Assembly (NCBI GenBank): GCA_910584915.1
Contig: CAJUDM010000020.1
Location: 18,954 to 82,953 of the forward strand
DNA length: 64,000 nucleotides
Reading direction: 5' to 3'
From: an uncultured Lachnospiraceae bacterium
Lineage (GTDB): Bacteria; Bacillota; Clostridia; Lachnospirales; Lachnospiraceae
Positions 16,737-24,795 of the stretch are shown here, one piece after another. The notes under the pieces were generated by a model. That model did no database searches. It worked only from the letters and a program-made list of their open reading frames with translations, and was not told the DNA's origin. The translations under genes were made by a program, and so were the position numbers. How positions within the stretch are numbered: position 1 is the first letter of the stretch; each line of letters begins with the position of its first letter.

Positions 16737-18005
16737 CTATTCCCCAGCTTTAATCATTGTTCTTCCGCTCGGAAGATACAGATCAGGATAATCCTCCTGC
16801 GTTGTCTCGCCGCCGATGCAGACGTTCTTACCGATCGTCACATCGTTCGGGATCACGCTCTTTTCTCCGATCGTGCAGAGTCCGTGGTTGTAGATATGCG
16901 GATCGGTCTCGTTGTCCTTCTCCTCCCCGAATCCCATCTTGACACGGTCGCCAACAGTCACGTTCTCCGCGATGATCACTTTGTTCAACTCTCCGCCGTG
17001 CCCGATCTTCGTATCATTCATAATGATGGAATCCCTCACCACGGTGCCTGCTCCGATCACCACATTGCAGCCGATCACCGAATTGTAAACCTTGCCATAG
17101 ATCTCGGTTCCCTCGCCGATGATACTCCTCTCCACCTCGCTGTCCTCGGAGAAATACTGCGGCGGAAGAGCGTCGGATTTCGTATAGATCTTCCAGTATT
17201 CTTCATACAGGTTAAATTCCGGCACGATATCGATGAGTTCCATATTTGCTTCCCAGTAGGAGTTCAGCGTTCCCACATCCTTCCAGTAGCCGTTAAACTC
17301 ATACGCGTACAGCGGTTTCTCCTTCTCCTTGCAGTATGGGATCACATGCTTGCCGAAGTCAAGATGGGGCTGATCCGCATTCTTCACCAACGATTCACGC
17401 AGAGTCTTCCAGTTGAAGATATAGATACCCATAGATGCCAGATTGCTGCGGGGCTTCGCCGGTTTTTCCTCAAAGTCCACGATCTTCTTATCATCGTCCG
17501 TGATCATGATGCCAAAACGGCTTGCCTCCTCCCAGGGAACAGGCATTACCGCGATCGTGACCTCCGCGTTGTTCGCCTTGTGGAAATCTAACATCGCCTC
17601 GTAATCCATCTTGTAAATATGGTCGCCGGAAAGGATCAGCACATATTCCGGATTGTAGCTGTCCATATATTCTATGTTCTGCAGGATCGCATTCGCAGTA
17701 CCCGTATACCACTCCGTACTCTCGATCTTCTCATATGGAGGGAGTACGGTCACACCGCCGATATTTCTGTCCAGATCCCAGGGGATACCTATCCCGATAT
17801 GGGTATTCAGCCGCAACGGCTGATACTGCGTCAGTACGCCCACGGTGTCAACACCGGAATTGATACAGTTGCTGAGCGGGAAATCAATGATCCTGTACTT
17901 TCCGCCGAACGCAACCGCCGGTTTTGCAACTTTCGAGGTCAGAATACCGAGCCGGCTTCCCTGACCACCTGCCAAGAGCATGGCAATCATTTCTTTCTTA
18001 ATCAT
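16737..18005 (-). CDS. glgC: Glucose-1-phosphate adenylyltransferase
   Basis: Makes ADP-glucose from ATP and glucose-1-phosphate, the committed step of glycogen synthesis. The 422-residue protein has the LLAGGQGSRLGILT nucleotide-binding loop, KPAVAFGGKYRIIDF, the sugar-binding ILSGDHIYKMDY and the substrate-site IVDFEEKP, then the C-terminal beta-helix of hexapeptide repeats. GAGGTGA precedes the ATG. First gene of glgC-glgD from the extended -10 promoter at 18051-18079. Confidence 0.97.
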   Translation of the reverse strand: MIKKEMIAMLLAGGQGSRLGILTSKVAKPAVAFGGKYRIIDFPLSNCINSGVDTVGVLTQYQPLRLNTHIGIGIPWDLDRNIGGVTVLPPYEKIESTEWYTGTANAILQNIEYMDSYNPEYVLILSGDHIYKMDYEAMLDFHKANNAEVTIAVMPVPWEEASRFGIMITDDDKKIVDFEEKPAKPRSNLASMGIYIFNWKTLRESLVKNADQPHLDFGKHVIPYCKEKEKPLYAYEFNGYWKDVGTLNSYWEANMELIDIVPEFNLYEEYWKIYTKSDALPPQYFSEDSEVERSIIGEGTEIYGKVYNSVIGCNVVIGAGTVVRDSIIMNDTKIGHGGELNKVIIAENVTVGDRVKMGFGEEKDNETDPHIYNHGLCTIGEKSVIPNDVTIGKNVCIGGETTQEDYPDLYLPSGRTMIKAGE

Positions 18006-18050
18006 AGCATCACCTCAATATTTTCACAGAATGTTGAATTTCTTTCTCAT

Positions 18051-18079
18051 AGTATAGCACAAGCTTATTCAAAAGTGAA
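18051..18079 (-). promoter_or_regulatory. Promoter of glgCD with extended -10
   Basis: TTCACT (18074-18079), 17 bases, TATACT (18051-18056) on the minus strand; the spacer ends TGC, giving a TGN extension to the -10. Confidence 0.65.
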
Positions 18080-18206
18080 TAATGAATCCGAAAATTACTT
18101 TTGTTTTTTGTAACTATTATTCATTGTTTTTGCAGTTTCAGCATTGTTTTTTTATGTTTTTTACATATTCGGCAAAATTTTCTCCTTTTTTCTTCCCTTT
18201 TTCGCC

Positions 18207-18235
18207 TTGATAGTGTACGCTTTCAAGGGTAAGAT
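18207..18235 (+). promoter_or_regulatory. Candidate promoter reading towards murC
   Basis: TTGATA (18207-18212), 17 bases, TAAGAT (18230-18235). It would give a leader of about 310 bases before murC containing several inverted repeats (see 18280-18544). Confidence 0.45.
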
Positions 18236-18279
18236 AGATATATTATTATAGATGACAAAACGAGGCTAATGAAACAAAG

Positions 18280-18544
18280 AGTCCGGCGAGCCGGACTCTC
18301 GCGCCGGAGCGCGGCTGCATCAGCGGCCATATTCTTTTGCGCGGAGTTCGCATCCTCGTGGAGCGTTTTATTTCATAGGACGCAGTTTCCTATAAAATAA
18401 AAAATCAGCCTGAAAATTGATTTTATCACATGTGAACCTGTTCACGTTGGCTGTATCTGTGCCGGAGCGTCACGGATCAGCCTTGATGGCAGACGCAAAT
18501 TTGAAATTTGCGCCGCCCTGTCGCGCAAACGCTCCGGAATGGAG
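18280..18544 (+). promoter_or_regulatory. Structured untranslated leader upstream of murC
   Basis: This gene-free stretch holds four inverted repeats. AGAGTCCGGC/GCCGGACTCT (about 18280-18301) is a perfect ten-pair stem. GTGAAC-CT-GTTCAC is at 18432-18445. CGCAAATTT/AAATTTGCG (about 18494-18512) has a one-base loop. CCGGAGCGT (18462-18470) pairs with ACGCTCCGG (18529-18537), whose end abuts the murC SD (GGAG, 18541-18544). I do not recognise a known riboswitch class. CTCC inside the last arm could alternatively pair with the SD itself. Confidence 0.45.
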
Positions 18545-18550
18545 AATATT

Positions 18551-19930
18551 ATGTACCAGATTCATTTTGACAGACCAATACATGTTCATTTTATCGGCAT
18601 CGGCGGCATCAGTATGAGCGGCCTTGCAGAGATCCTGCTGTCCGAGGGCTTTACTGTCTCAGGCTCCGACAGCAGACGTTCTCCCCTGACCGAAATGCTC
18701 GAGGAAAAGGGCGCCCTCATCAGATACGGGCAGCGGCGGGACAATATCACCGACGACATTGACCTGGCAGTCTACACCAGCGCCATCCATCCCGACAACC
18801 CGGAATATCTCGCAGTGCAGGAAAAGGGGCTTCCTTCCCTCACAAGGGCGCAGCTCCTCGGCCAGATGATGCGGCAGTACAAGACCGCCGTCGCCATCAG
18901 CGGCACCCACGGCAAGACCACGACCACTGCCATGGTCTCTGATATCCTGCTACAGGAAGGCGCGGATCCCACCCTCTCCATCGGCGGCATCCTGAAATCC
19001 ATCGGCGGTAACTACCGTGTCGGCGGCCCCGACTATTTTGTCACCGAGGCATGCGAGTACACCAACAGTTTCTTGAGCTTTTTCCCGAAGATCGGCATCA
19101 TCCTGAACATACAGGAGGATCACCTGGACTTCTTTAAGGATCTGGCGGATATCCGAAATTCTTTTCACTCTTTTGCAAAGCTCCTGCCGGAGGATGGGTG
19201 CCTCATCATAAACGGCGGGATCGATGCATATCAGGAACTCACGGAGGGGATATCCTGTCCTGTCATTACCTTCGGCATGCGGGACGGATATGACTACTAT
19301 CCGTCCGACATTTCCTATGATACTATGGGGAAACCCTCCTTTATCTGTCACGGGCCGGACGGCTTCACGCTCCCTGTCACGCTGGGGATGCCCGGTACCC
19401 ACAATATCGCCAACGCACTGCCTGCAATAGCCCTCTCCCACAGGCTCGGCATAGAGGACAGTTCAATTCAACAGGCTCTCTGCCATTTCGAGGGCACGGA
19501 CCGGCGTTTTGACTACAAGGGGGAGATCGGCGGCGTCACTGTGATCGATGACTACGCCCACCATCCCGCGGAGATAGAAGCCACCCTGTCGGCAGCTGCG
19601 CACTATCCCCACAAACGGCTCTGGTGTGTCTTCCAGCCACACACCTACAGCCGCACAAAATCCTTTCTGACAGACTTCGCAAAGGTCCTCTCCACCGCTG
19701 AGCATGTGGTGTTGGCAGATATCTATGCTGCCCGGGAGACAGATACGCTCGGGATTTCCTCCCGCGACCTGCAGGACAGGATAAACGCCCTGGGGGGCGA
19801 CTGCCATTATTTTCCTTCTTTTGATGAAATCGAAAACTTCCTGTTGGAAAATTGCACAGCGGGAGATCTGTTGATAACTATGGGTGCCGGAGACGTCCAT
19901 AAAATCGGGGAAAACCTCCTCGGAATATGA
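18551..19930 (+). CDS. murC: UDP-N-acetylmuramate--L-alanine ligase
   Basis: Adds L-alanine to UDP-MurNAc in the cytoplasmic phase of peptidoglycan synthesis. The 459-residue Mur ligase shows VHFIGIGGISMSGLAE at the N-terminus, the ATP loop SGTHGKTTTTAMV near residue 110, the Mg/carbamate-Lys region with TEACEYTNSFL, and DDYAHHPAEIEATL plus VFQPHTYSRT in the C-terminal domain. The start is the ATG at 18551 (GGAG six bases upstream), not the ATG four codons earlier that overlaps the SD. Confidence 0.96.
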   Translation: MYQIHFDRPIHVHFIGIGGISMSGLAEILLSEGFTVSGSDSRRSPLTEMLEEKGALIRYGQRRDNITDDIDLAVYTSAIHPDNPEYLAVQEKGLPSLTRAQLLGQMMRQYKTAVAISGTHGKTTTTAMVSDILLQEGADPTLSIGGILKSIGGNYRVGGPDYFVTEACEYTNSFLSFFPKIGIILNIQEDHLDFFKDLADIRNSFHSFAKLLPEDGCLIINGGIDAYQELTEGISCPVITFGMRDGYDYYPSDISYDTMGKPSFICHGPDGFTLPVTLGMPGTHNIANALPAIALSHRLGIEDSSIQQALCHFEGTDRRFDYKGEIGGVTVIDDYAHHPAEIEATLSAAAHYPHKRLWCVFQPHTYSRTKSFLTDFAKVLSTAEHVVLADIYAARETDTLGISSRDLQDRINALGGDCHYFPSFDEIENFLLENCTAGDLLITMGAGDVHKIGENLLGI

Positions 19931-19931
19931 T

Positions 19932-20101
19932 TTTTCCACATATCCACAATTTTTGACCGCTCCAAAACGGCAGAAAAATTGTGGATATTTTATGCCGCGG
20001 CAGTTATCCGCGGGTACGTTTTTTCCCGGTATCTGCCGCACCTTTTTCACTCCGCCGGCAAAAATGTATTTTATTTATCCACATTTTCCACAATATCCAC
20101 A
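19932..20101 (+). promoter_or_regulatory. DnaA-box cluster with three tandem 9-mers
   Basis: The consensus TTATCCACA occurs exactly at 20075-20083 and is followed without gap by TTTTCCACA (20084-20092) and ATATCCACA (20093-20101). Further single-mismatch copies are TTTTCCACA at 19932-19940 and ATATCCACA at 19940-19948, and an inverted copy lies at 19980-19988. The 19940-19954 and 19974-19988 segments make a 15-pair inverted repeat. The cluster lies just upstream of the extended -10 promoter of the helicase-loader genes. Confidence 0.6.
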
Positions 20102-20168
20102 ATGGATTGGATTTTTCGGCACGGCTCCCGTTTTCGCCATTTTGTCTATATCTTTTGCCCCGCCGCTG

Positions 20169-20177
20169 TGTTATAAT
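20169..20177 (+). promoter_or_regulatory. Extended -10 promoter of the dnaD-like operon
   Basis: TGTTATAAT is a perfect TGNTATAAT; no good -35 is seen at 17 bases. The start site would be near 20184, 37 bases upstream of the first gene. Confidence 0.6.
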
Positions 20178-20220
20178 CGTCTCAGTTTTGAAAATGGGAA
20201 ATCAGGGGATGATATAAATA

Positions 20221-21345
20221 ATGAACAACAGCTTGACAGTTTCACAGGACTCTCACGCGGGAATGACTATGCTATCAAACCGTTTTATAGACGAATACAT
20301 GAAGGATGCCAATGACGCGCAGATGAAAGTCTATCTCTATCTGCTCAGATGTGCGGGGACAGGTATGCCCACCGGTATCCCGGCGATCGCCGACTTTTTT
20401 AACTATACGGAAAAAGATATTCTCCGCGCTCTGCAGTACTGGGACAGGAAACATGTCATCTCCCTGCTCTGCGATGATGCGGGGATGTTTACAGGAATCC
20501 GTCTGGAGAACCTTGACGCGAGGCCTGCCGACATCATCTCCATGCCTGCGGCGGCGCCCGCGGTGGTGCTCTCCGCGCCCGTCCCTGAGGCATCCTCCCC
20601 CCTGTCTGAATCCTCAGGTGAGGCTTCTCCCGTATACGGACAGGCTCCCGCAGCCTCCCCCGTGACGGCTGCCGCAGCCCCCGCATATGACAAAAGTGTC
20701 ATTACTCTTGATCAGGTCAAAGCCTTCAAACAGAAAGAGGAGACATCGGAGCTTGTCTTTATCACCGAGCAGTATCTTGGCAAGCCCCTCAGCACCGAAA
20801 ATATACGCTCCATCATCTTCATGACGGACACTCTGCATTTCAGCACGGATCTGATCGATTATCTTGTGCAGTACTGCGTGGATCGCGGAAAAAAAGATTT
20901 TCGCTATATCGAAAAGGTCGCGATCAGCTGGGCGCAGGCGGGCGTCTCCACTCCGAAGGAGGCTGCCGCCGTCTCAGCCAGGTATGACAAAAACGTCTAT
21001 ACTGTCATGAACGCGCTCGGCAGGACAAACGCCCCCACCCAGAAGGAGGCCGCCTGCATCCGGAAATGGTTTCAGGAATACGGTTTCACGCCGGACATGG
21101 TCCTGGAGGCCTGTGAGCGCTGCGTTCTCGCCACGGACAGGCATCGTTTTGAATACACGGACGGCATCCTGCTCAGCTGGAAGGAAAACGGCGTACATAC
21201 GATGCGGGATATCCGGGAGGCGGACGCAGCTTTCCAGAAAAAGAAAACCTCCCGCGCCCCCCGCACCGCCGCCAACCCGTTCCATCAATTCCGTCAGAAT
21301 CAGTACGACTATGACGAATTGCTGCAGAAAGTAAAGATTAACTGA
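20221..21345 (+). CDS. DnaD-domain replication initiation protein
   Basis: A 374-residue protein with an N-terminal winged-helix region (residues 15-85, NRFIDEYMKDANDAQMKVYLYL then AIADFFNYTEKDILRALQYW in two pieces), an Ala/Pro/Ser-rich linker (about 105-155) and two successive DnaD C-terminal-type domains (about 170-245 and 265-335). The second ends in the YTDGILLSWKENGV motif that corresponds to the YxxxIxxxW signature. DnaD/DnaB proteins of Firmicutes remodel the origin and help load the helicase. The next gene encodes the DnaC/DnaI-like loader, so the pair probably forms the primosome. Confidence 0.88.
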   Translation: MNNSLTVSQDSHAGMTMLSNRFIDEYMKDANDAQMKVYLYLLRCAGTGMPTGIPAIADFFNYTEKDILRALQYWDRKHVISLLCDDAGMFTGIRLENLDARPADIISMPAAAPAVVLSAPVPEASSPLSESSGEASPVYGQAPAASPVTAAAAPAYDKSVITLDQVKAFKQKEETSELVFITEQYLGKPLSTENIRSIIFMTDTLHFSTDLIDYLVQYCVDRGKKDFRYIEKVAISWAQAGVSTPKEAAAVSARYDKNVYTVMNALGRTNAPTQKEAACIRKWFQEYGFTPDMVLEACERCVLATDRHRFEYTDGILLSWKENGVHTMRDIREADAAFQKKKTSRAPRTAANPFHQFRQNQYDYDELLQKVKIN

Positions 21346-21402
21346 TATCACTGCAGCGGATCTGCCAGAGGCAGTCCGCCGCCAACTGACAGGAGAAAGA
21401 AT

Positions 21403-22356
21403 TTGGCACTGACAAACGCACAGTATGAGTCCATCCTCCGCGAATACGGGGAAAAACAGACAAGGAGCCGCCATCTGCTGGAGGAGCGCCTTTCCCGTAT
21501 CCGGAGTGCTTATCCCGAATATACCGCACTGGAGGACGCCTCCGCCTCCCTCGCCTCCTCTTTCACAAAGCGTCTGATCGACGGAGAAAAGGGAGCAAGA
21601 GAGGAACTCTCCGACACCATTTCGTCCCTGCGCCTGAAAAAAGAGGCGTTTCTTCTGGAAAAAGGATTTCCCGCAGATTATCTGGAGCCTGTATATGAGT
21701 GTCCCGACTGTCGTGATACAGGCTATATCCATCAGAAAAAATGTCACTGTTTTGAGAAAAAGATCATTGAACTGCTCTATAATCAGAGCAATCTCTCAGG
21801 CACCCTCGCGCAGGAGAACTTCGACACCCTGTCCTACGACTATTTTTCGGGAACCGCGCTGGACGAATACAAAAAAGCTGTTGCCGCCAGCAGGGATTTT
21901 GTCTCTTCCTTTGACGAAAGCTGCCGCAATCTCCTGTTTATGGGCACTGTGGGTACCGGAAAGACTTTTCTCTCCAACTGTATCGCCAAAGCTCTGATCG
22001 ACACATCCCATTCTGTGATCTATTTCAGCGCAACTGAACTGTTTGACACCTTTGCCCGATATGTTTTTGGCAAAGATAAAAATGCTCTTGACCATTTTTA
22101 CGAAGACCTGTACCATTGTGACCTGGTGATCGTGGATGACCTTGGAACGGAACTTGGAAGTTCGTTCGTCACTTCCTATTTTTTCTCTTTTTTAAACGAA
22201 AGGCAGCTTCTGAAAAAATCCACGCTGATCACCACAAATCTGGGATTGCAGGAGTTACAGGACAAATACAGCGACCGGATCTGCTCCAGGATCATCGGAA
22301 ATTTTGAGATCTGCGTACTGTCAGGCCCTGATATCAGGATCTGTAAAAAAACCTGA
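21403..22356 (+). CDS. DnaC/DnaI-family helicase loader ATPase
   Basis: AAA+ ATPase that loads the replicative helicase. The 317-residue protein has a zinc-binding segment CPDCRDTGYIHQKKCHC (about residues 98-114), Walker A GTVGTGKTF near residue 185, Walker B LVIVDDLGTE and the arginine-finger region YSDRICSRIIG. TTG at 21403 is the start: AGGAG lies seven bases upstream and no ATG is near. It follows the DnaD-like gene by 57 bases. Confidence 0.92.
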   Translation: MALTNAQYESILREYGEKQTRSRHLLEERLSRIRSAYPEYTALEDASASLASSFTKRLIDGEKGAREELSDTISSLRLKKEAFLLEKGFPADYLEPVYECPDCRDTGYIHQKKCHCFEKKIIELLYNQSNLSGTLAQENFDTLSYDYFSGTALDEYKKAVAASRDFVSSFDESCRNLLFMGTVGTGKTFLSNCIAKALIDTSHSVIYFSATELFDTFARYVFGKDKNALDHFYEDLYHCDLVIVDDLGTELGSSFVTSYFFSFLNERQLLKKSTLITTNLGLQELQDKYSDRICSRIIGNFEICVLSGPDIRICKKT

Positions 22357-22394
22357 GCACCCGATACCCTATCATTCAAAAGAAAGGATTTCTC

Positions 22395-23579
22395 ATGACG
22401 AAAAAAGAAGAAAAGCGAAATCTGGAGACCATCCCTGTGGGATCTCTGGGAGTCATCGCCCTGAAGGGCTGCAAAACGCTCGGAGAGAAGGTCGACTACT
22501 ACCTTGTAAAATGGCGTGCCGAACGGGAAAGCGAGCACAAGGATTCCCTCGCTTTTTCAGGTTATCAGCGCGATACCTATCTGCTCGGCGTGGAAATACC
22601 GCGGTTCGGTTCCGGTGAAGCGAAAGGCATCATTCAGGAATCTGTCCGCGGGGACGACCTCTATATCATGGTGGATGTGTGCAATTACAGCATGACTTAC
22701 TCCCTCTGCGGTCAGGAAAACCACATGTCCCCGGATGACCACTACCAGAATTTAAAGCGCATTATCGCCGCTGTCGGCGGCAAGGCGAGAAGGATCACCG
22801 TCATCATGCCTTTCCTGTACGAAAGCAGGCAGCACAAGCGCACCGCCAGAGAATCCTTAGACTGCGCCATTGCCCTGCAGGAACTTGTCAGTATGGGAGT
22901 TGACAATATCATCACCTTTGACGCCCACGATGCCAGAGTGCAGAACGCTATCCCGCTGCACGGCTTTGAGACTGTGCAGCCCGCCTACCAGTTTATCAAA
23001 GGGCTTCTGCGCAATGTGAAGGGACTGATCCCCGACGCCAGCCACATGATGGTCATCAGCCCCGATGAAGGCGGGATGTCCAGAGCTATTTACATTGCCA
23101 ACGTGCTCGGGCTTGATATCGGCATGTTCTATAAACGCCGGGATTACACCCGCATCGAAAACGGCAGAAACCCCATCGTCGCCCACGAATTCCTGGGTTC
23201 CAGCGTGGAGGGCAAGGATATGATCATCATAGACGATATGATCTCCTCCGGAGAATCCGCCATCGAAGTGGCAAGAGCGTTAAAAGCCCGGAACGCGAAG
23301 CGCATTTTCATCTGTGCTACCTTCGGACTTTTTACCGGCGGCCTCGAGCGCTTCGACAAAGCCTACAGAGAAGGCATCATCAGCAGGGTACTGACAACCA
23401 ACCTGATCTATCAGACCCCGGAACTTTTGTCCCGCGAATGGTATATCAACTGCGATATGAGCAAATATATCGCCTATCTGATCGATACCCTGAACCATGA
23501 TTCCTCCATCAGCGATCTGCTCGATCCCAGCGAGAAGATCCAGAATATCGTGACAAGATATAAAGAGGGCGACCTGTGA
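22395..23579 (+). CDS. prs: Ribose-phosphate pyrophosphokinase (long Clostridia form)
   Basis: Makes PRPP from ribose-5-phosphate and ATP for nucleotide, His and Trp synthesis. At 394 residues it is longer than the usual 315, with an extra N-terminal segment and insertions. It keeps YESRQHKRTARESLDCA (ATP/regulatory flexible region), VDNIITFDAHDARVQNA, VISPDEGGMSRA and the PRPP loop IIIDDMISSGESA. AAAGGA lies six bases before the ATG. It follows the helicase loader by 38 bases. Confidence 0.93.
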   Translation: MTKKEEKRNLETIPVGSLGVIALKGCKTLGEKVDYYLVKWRAERESEHKDSLAFSGYQRDTYLLGVEIPRFGSGEAKGIIQESVRGDDLYIMVDVCNYSMTYSLCGQENHMSPDDHYQNLKRIIAAVGGKARRITVIMPFLYESRQHKRTARESLDCAIALQELVSMGVDNIITFDAHDARVQNAIPLHGFETVQPAYQFIKGLLRNVKGLIPDASHMMVISPDEGGMSRAIYIANVLGLDIGMFYKRRDYTRIENGRNPIVAHEFLGSSVEGKDMIIIDDMISSGESAIEVARALKARNAKRIFICATFGLFTGGLERFDKAYREGIISRVLTTNLIYQTPELLSREWYINCDMSKYIAYLIDTLNHDSSISDLLDPSEKIQNIVTRYKEGDL

Positions 23580-23648
23580 TCCGCCGTTTTCGAGAGCAAA
23601 CACCTGAAATGCTTCAAGCACGTTTCAAGCTTTTCCCAAAAATTTTCC

Positions 23649-23676
23649 TTGCAAAATTCTGCAGGTGTGATAGAAT
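23649..23676 (+). promoter_or_regulatory. Promoter of tRNA-Gly
   Basis: TTGCAA (23649-23654), 16 bases, TAGAAT (23671-23676), about 30 bases upstream of the mature tRNA end. Confidence 0.7.
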
Positions 23677-23706
23677 AGGATTGCACGGTAACAGTGCTTT
23701 CCGAAT

Positions 23707-23777
23707 GCAGGCGTAGTTCATCGGTAGAATACAAGCTTCCCAAGCTTGGGAGGGGGGTTCGATTCCCCTCGCCTGCT
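23707..23777 (+). tRNA. tRNA-Gly (anticodon CCC)
   Basis: A full cloverleaf: acceptor GCAGGCG/CGCCTGC, D arm with GTTC...GGTAGAAT, anticodon stem CAAGC/GCTTG around loop TTCCCAA (anticodon CCC), T arm GGGGTTCGATTCCCC, discriminator T; CCA is not encoded. It reads the GGG glycine codon. Confidence 0.93.
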
Positions 23778-23780
23778 GTT

Positions 23781-23811
23781 AAAAAAGAAATCTTTATGGT
23801 TTCTTTTTTTT
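23781..23811 (+). terminator. Terminator-like hairpin after tRNA-Gly
   Basis: AAAAAAGAAA and TTTCTTTTTT pair across a nine-base loop and end in a run of eight Ts. It lies between the tRNA and the preQ1 riboswitch. The stem is AT-only, so read-through into queT is possible. Confidence 0.6.
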
Positions 23812-23856
23812 ACGTCAGTTCGAGACCTTCCTGACGATAAATAAAACTAAAGGAGA
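23812..23856 (+). promoter_or_regulatory. preQ1-I riboswitch (translational) of queT
   Basis: P1 is CGTCAG/CTGACG (23813-23818, 23831-23836). The loop starts TTCGAGA and ends CCTTC, the A-rich linker is ATAAATAAAACT, and AAAGGAG is the SD. CCTT in the loop can pair with AAGG of the SD, making the H-type pseudoknot known from the Tte preQ1 riboswitch, in which ligand binding hides the SD. The downstream queT gene, a queuosine-precursor transporter family, supports the call. Confidence 0.78.
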
Positions 23857-23859
23857 CAA

Positions 23860-24459
23860 ATGAATATGAAAAAACCATCGACAAGCGGAGCAGTCCCTCT
23901 GAGGGTCACTTCGCCCATTTCACTGGCCACTCTGGCTCAGGCTTCCATGATTGCTGCTATCTATGTTGTTTTCACGCTGATCGCCAACGCGCTCGGTCTG
24001 GCAAACTATGCCATCCAGGTCCGTTTTTCCGAAGCGCTCACCATACTGCCATTTTTTACTCCGGCTGCCGTACCCGGTTTGTTTGTTGGCTGTATCCTCA
24101 GCAATATGCTGACCGGCTGCCTGCCCCTGGACATCGTCTTCGGCAGCCTCGCGACTCTGCTCGGCGCATTGGGCACCTGGGCTGTGGGCAGGATGAGCCG
24201 CAGAGCCATCAGCGCGGCAGGCAGTATTTCGATGCCGCGGGAAAAGTTTTCCGTCTATAAGCTCCTCGCTCCCCTGCCTCCCATTATCTCCAACACACTG
24301 ATCGTCCCCTTTGTCCTCTCTTATGTCTACCGTTTTGAGGGTTCCATCCCCTTCTTTATGTTGACCGTAGGCGCCGGCGAAGTGATATCCTGCGGTATCC
24401 TGGGGTTGATACTTCTTCTTTCCCTGGACCGCTATAAAAATATTCTGTTTCGCACTTGA
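23860..24459 (+). CDS. queT: QueT-family queuosine precursor transporter
   Basis: Small membrane S-component-like protein (about six segments in 199 residues) of the QueT family, which takes up preQ0/preQ1 or queuine. Hallmarks are ASMIAAIYVVFTLIANALG, YAIQVRFSEALTILPFFTPAAVPGLFVG (read as two adjoining motifs), and the C-terminal PPIISNTLIVPFVLSY. Two in-frame ATGs follow the SD; the one at 23866 has the better ten-base spacing, so the protein may be two residues shorter. Expression should fall when preQ1 is plentiful, through the riboswitch. Confidence 0.88.
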   Translation: MNMKKPSTSGAVPLRVTSPISLATLAQASMIAAIYVVFTLIANALGLANYAIQVRFSEALTILPFFTPAAVPGLFVGCILSNMLTGCLPLDIVFGSLATLLGALGTWAVGRMSRRAISAAGSISMPREKFSVYKLLAPLPPIISNTLIVPFVLSYVYRFEGSIPFFMLTVGAGEVISCGILGLILLLSLDRYKNILFRT

Positions 24460-24484
24460 CAGCCACGGCTCAGTGTGATATAAA
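24456..24484 (+). promoter_or_regulatory. Strong promoter for the Mn2+ riboswitch transcript
   Basis: TTGACA (24456-24461, overlapping the queT stop codon), 17 bases, TATAAA (24479-24484). Transcription would start near 24491. Confidence 0.75.
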
Positions 24485-24543
24485 ATATGGAAATCGGCAA
24501 AGTTCATTCGACAATGGCCTTTGCCGCACAACTGAAGATACCC

Positions 24544-24629
24544 AATGAGGGAGTAGTAGCGCGACTTGCGTGTCCTGCCAACATACGCGGCCTTTACGGT
24601 CTGGCTTGACTTAAATAACGAGACTCATG
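24544..24629 (+). promoter_or_regulatory. yybP-ykoY (Mn2+-sensing) riboswitch
   Basis: P1 is formed by ATGAG (24545-24549) and CTCAT (24624-24628). After the 5' arm comes GGAGTAG, the conserved L1 loop, then CCAACATACG and finally TTAAATAACGAGACTCAT, matching the conserved L3 side (AACGAGACU) of this class. The class binds Mn2+ and turns on metal export genes. The next gene is a cation antiporter. Confidence 0.82.
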
Positions 24630-24688
24630 TGCAACGATCATGCTTCATAAGATTTTATGATGCCGGTGTTGTTGTACCTGGGTTTTTC
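24629..24688 (+). terminator. Expression-platform terminator of the Mn2+ riboswitch
   Basis: GTGCAAC (24629-24635) pairs with GTTGTAC (24671-24677) with one G-U, enclosing TCATAA/TTATGA; a T-rich run (TTTTTCTTTTT) follows after five bases. The 5' arm begins immediately after the riboswitch P1, as expected for ligand-controlled termination. Confidence 0.55.
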
Positions 24689-24795
24689 TTTTTACCTCAA
24701 TCATTTAATTCAAGCGCGCAATATCTCAGAATTTCTCAGGCCTGTACTTTTACATATCCGGAAATTCTCTCTGCGCAAGGAAAGGAATGTCAAAC

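Noticed and set aside
19932..20101. Main chromosomal origin oriC
   Set aside because: The DnaA-box array is suggestive, but dnaA and dnaN, which usually flank oriC in Clostridia, are absent. I keep it as a DnaA-box cluster only.
20075..20101. CRISPR or tandem-repeat array
   Set aside because: The 9-mers are contiguous without spacers and match the DnaA box; no CRISPR array or cas gene is seen anywhere in the window.
23707..23777. tRNA-Gly with anticodon TCC
   Set aside because: The seven-base loop reads TTCCCAA with a clean five-pair stem, so positions 34-36 are CCC.
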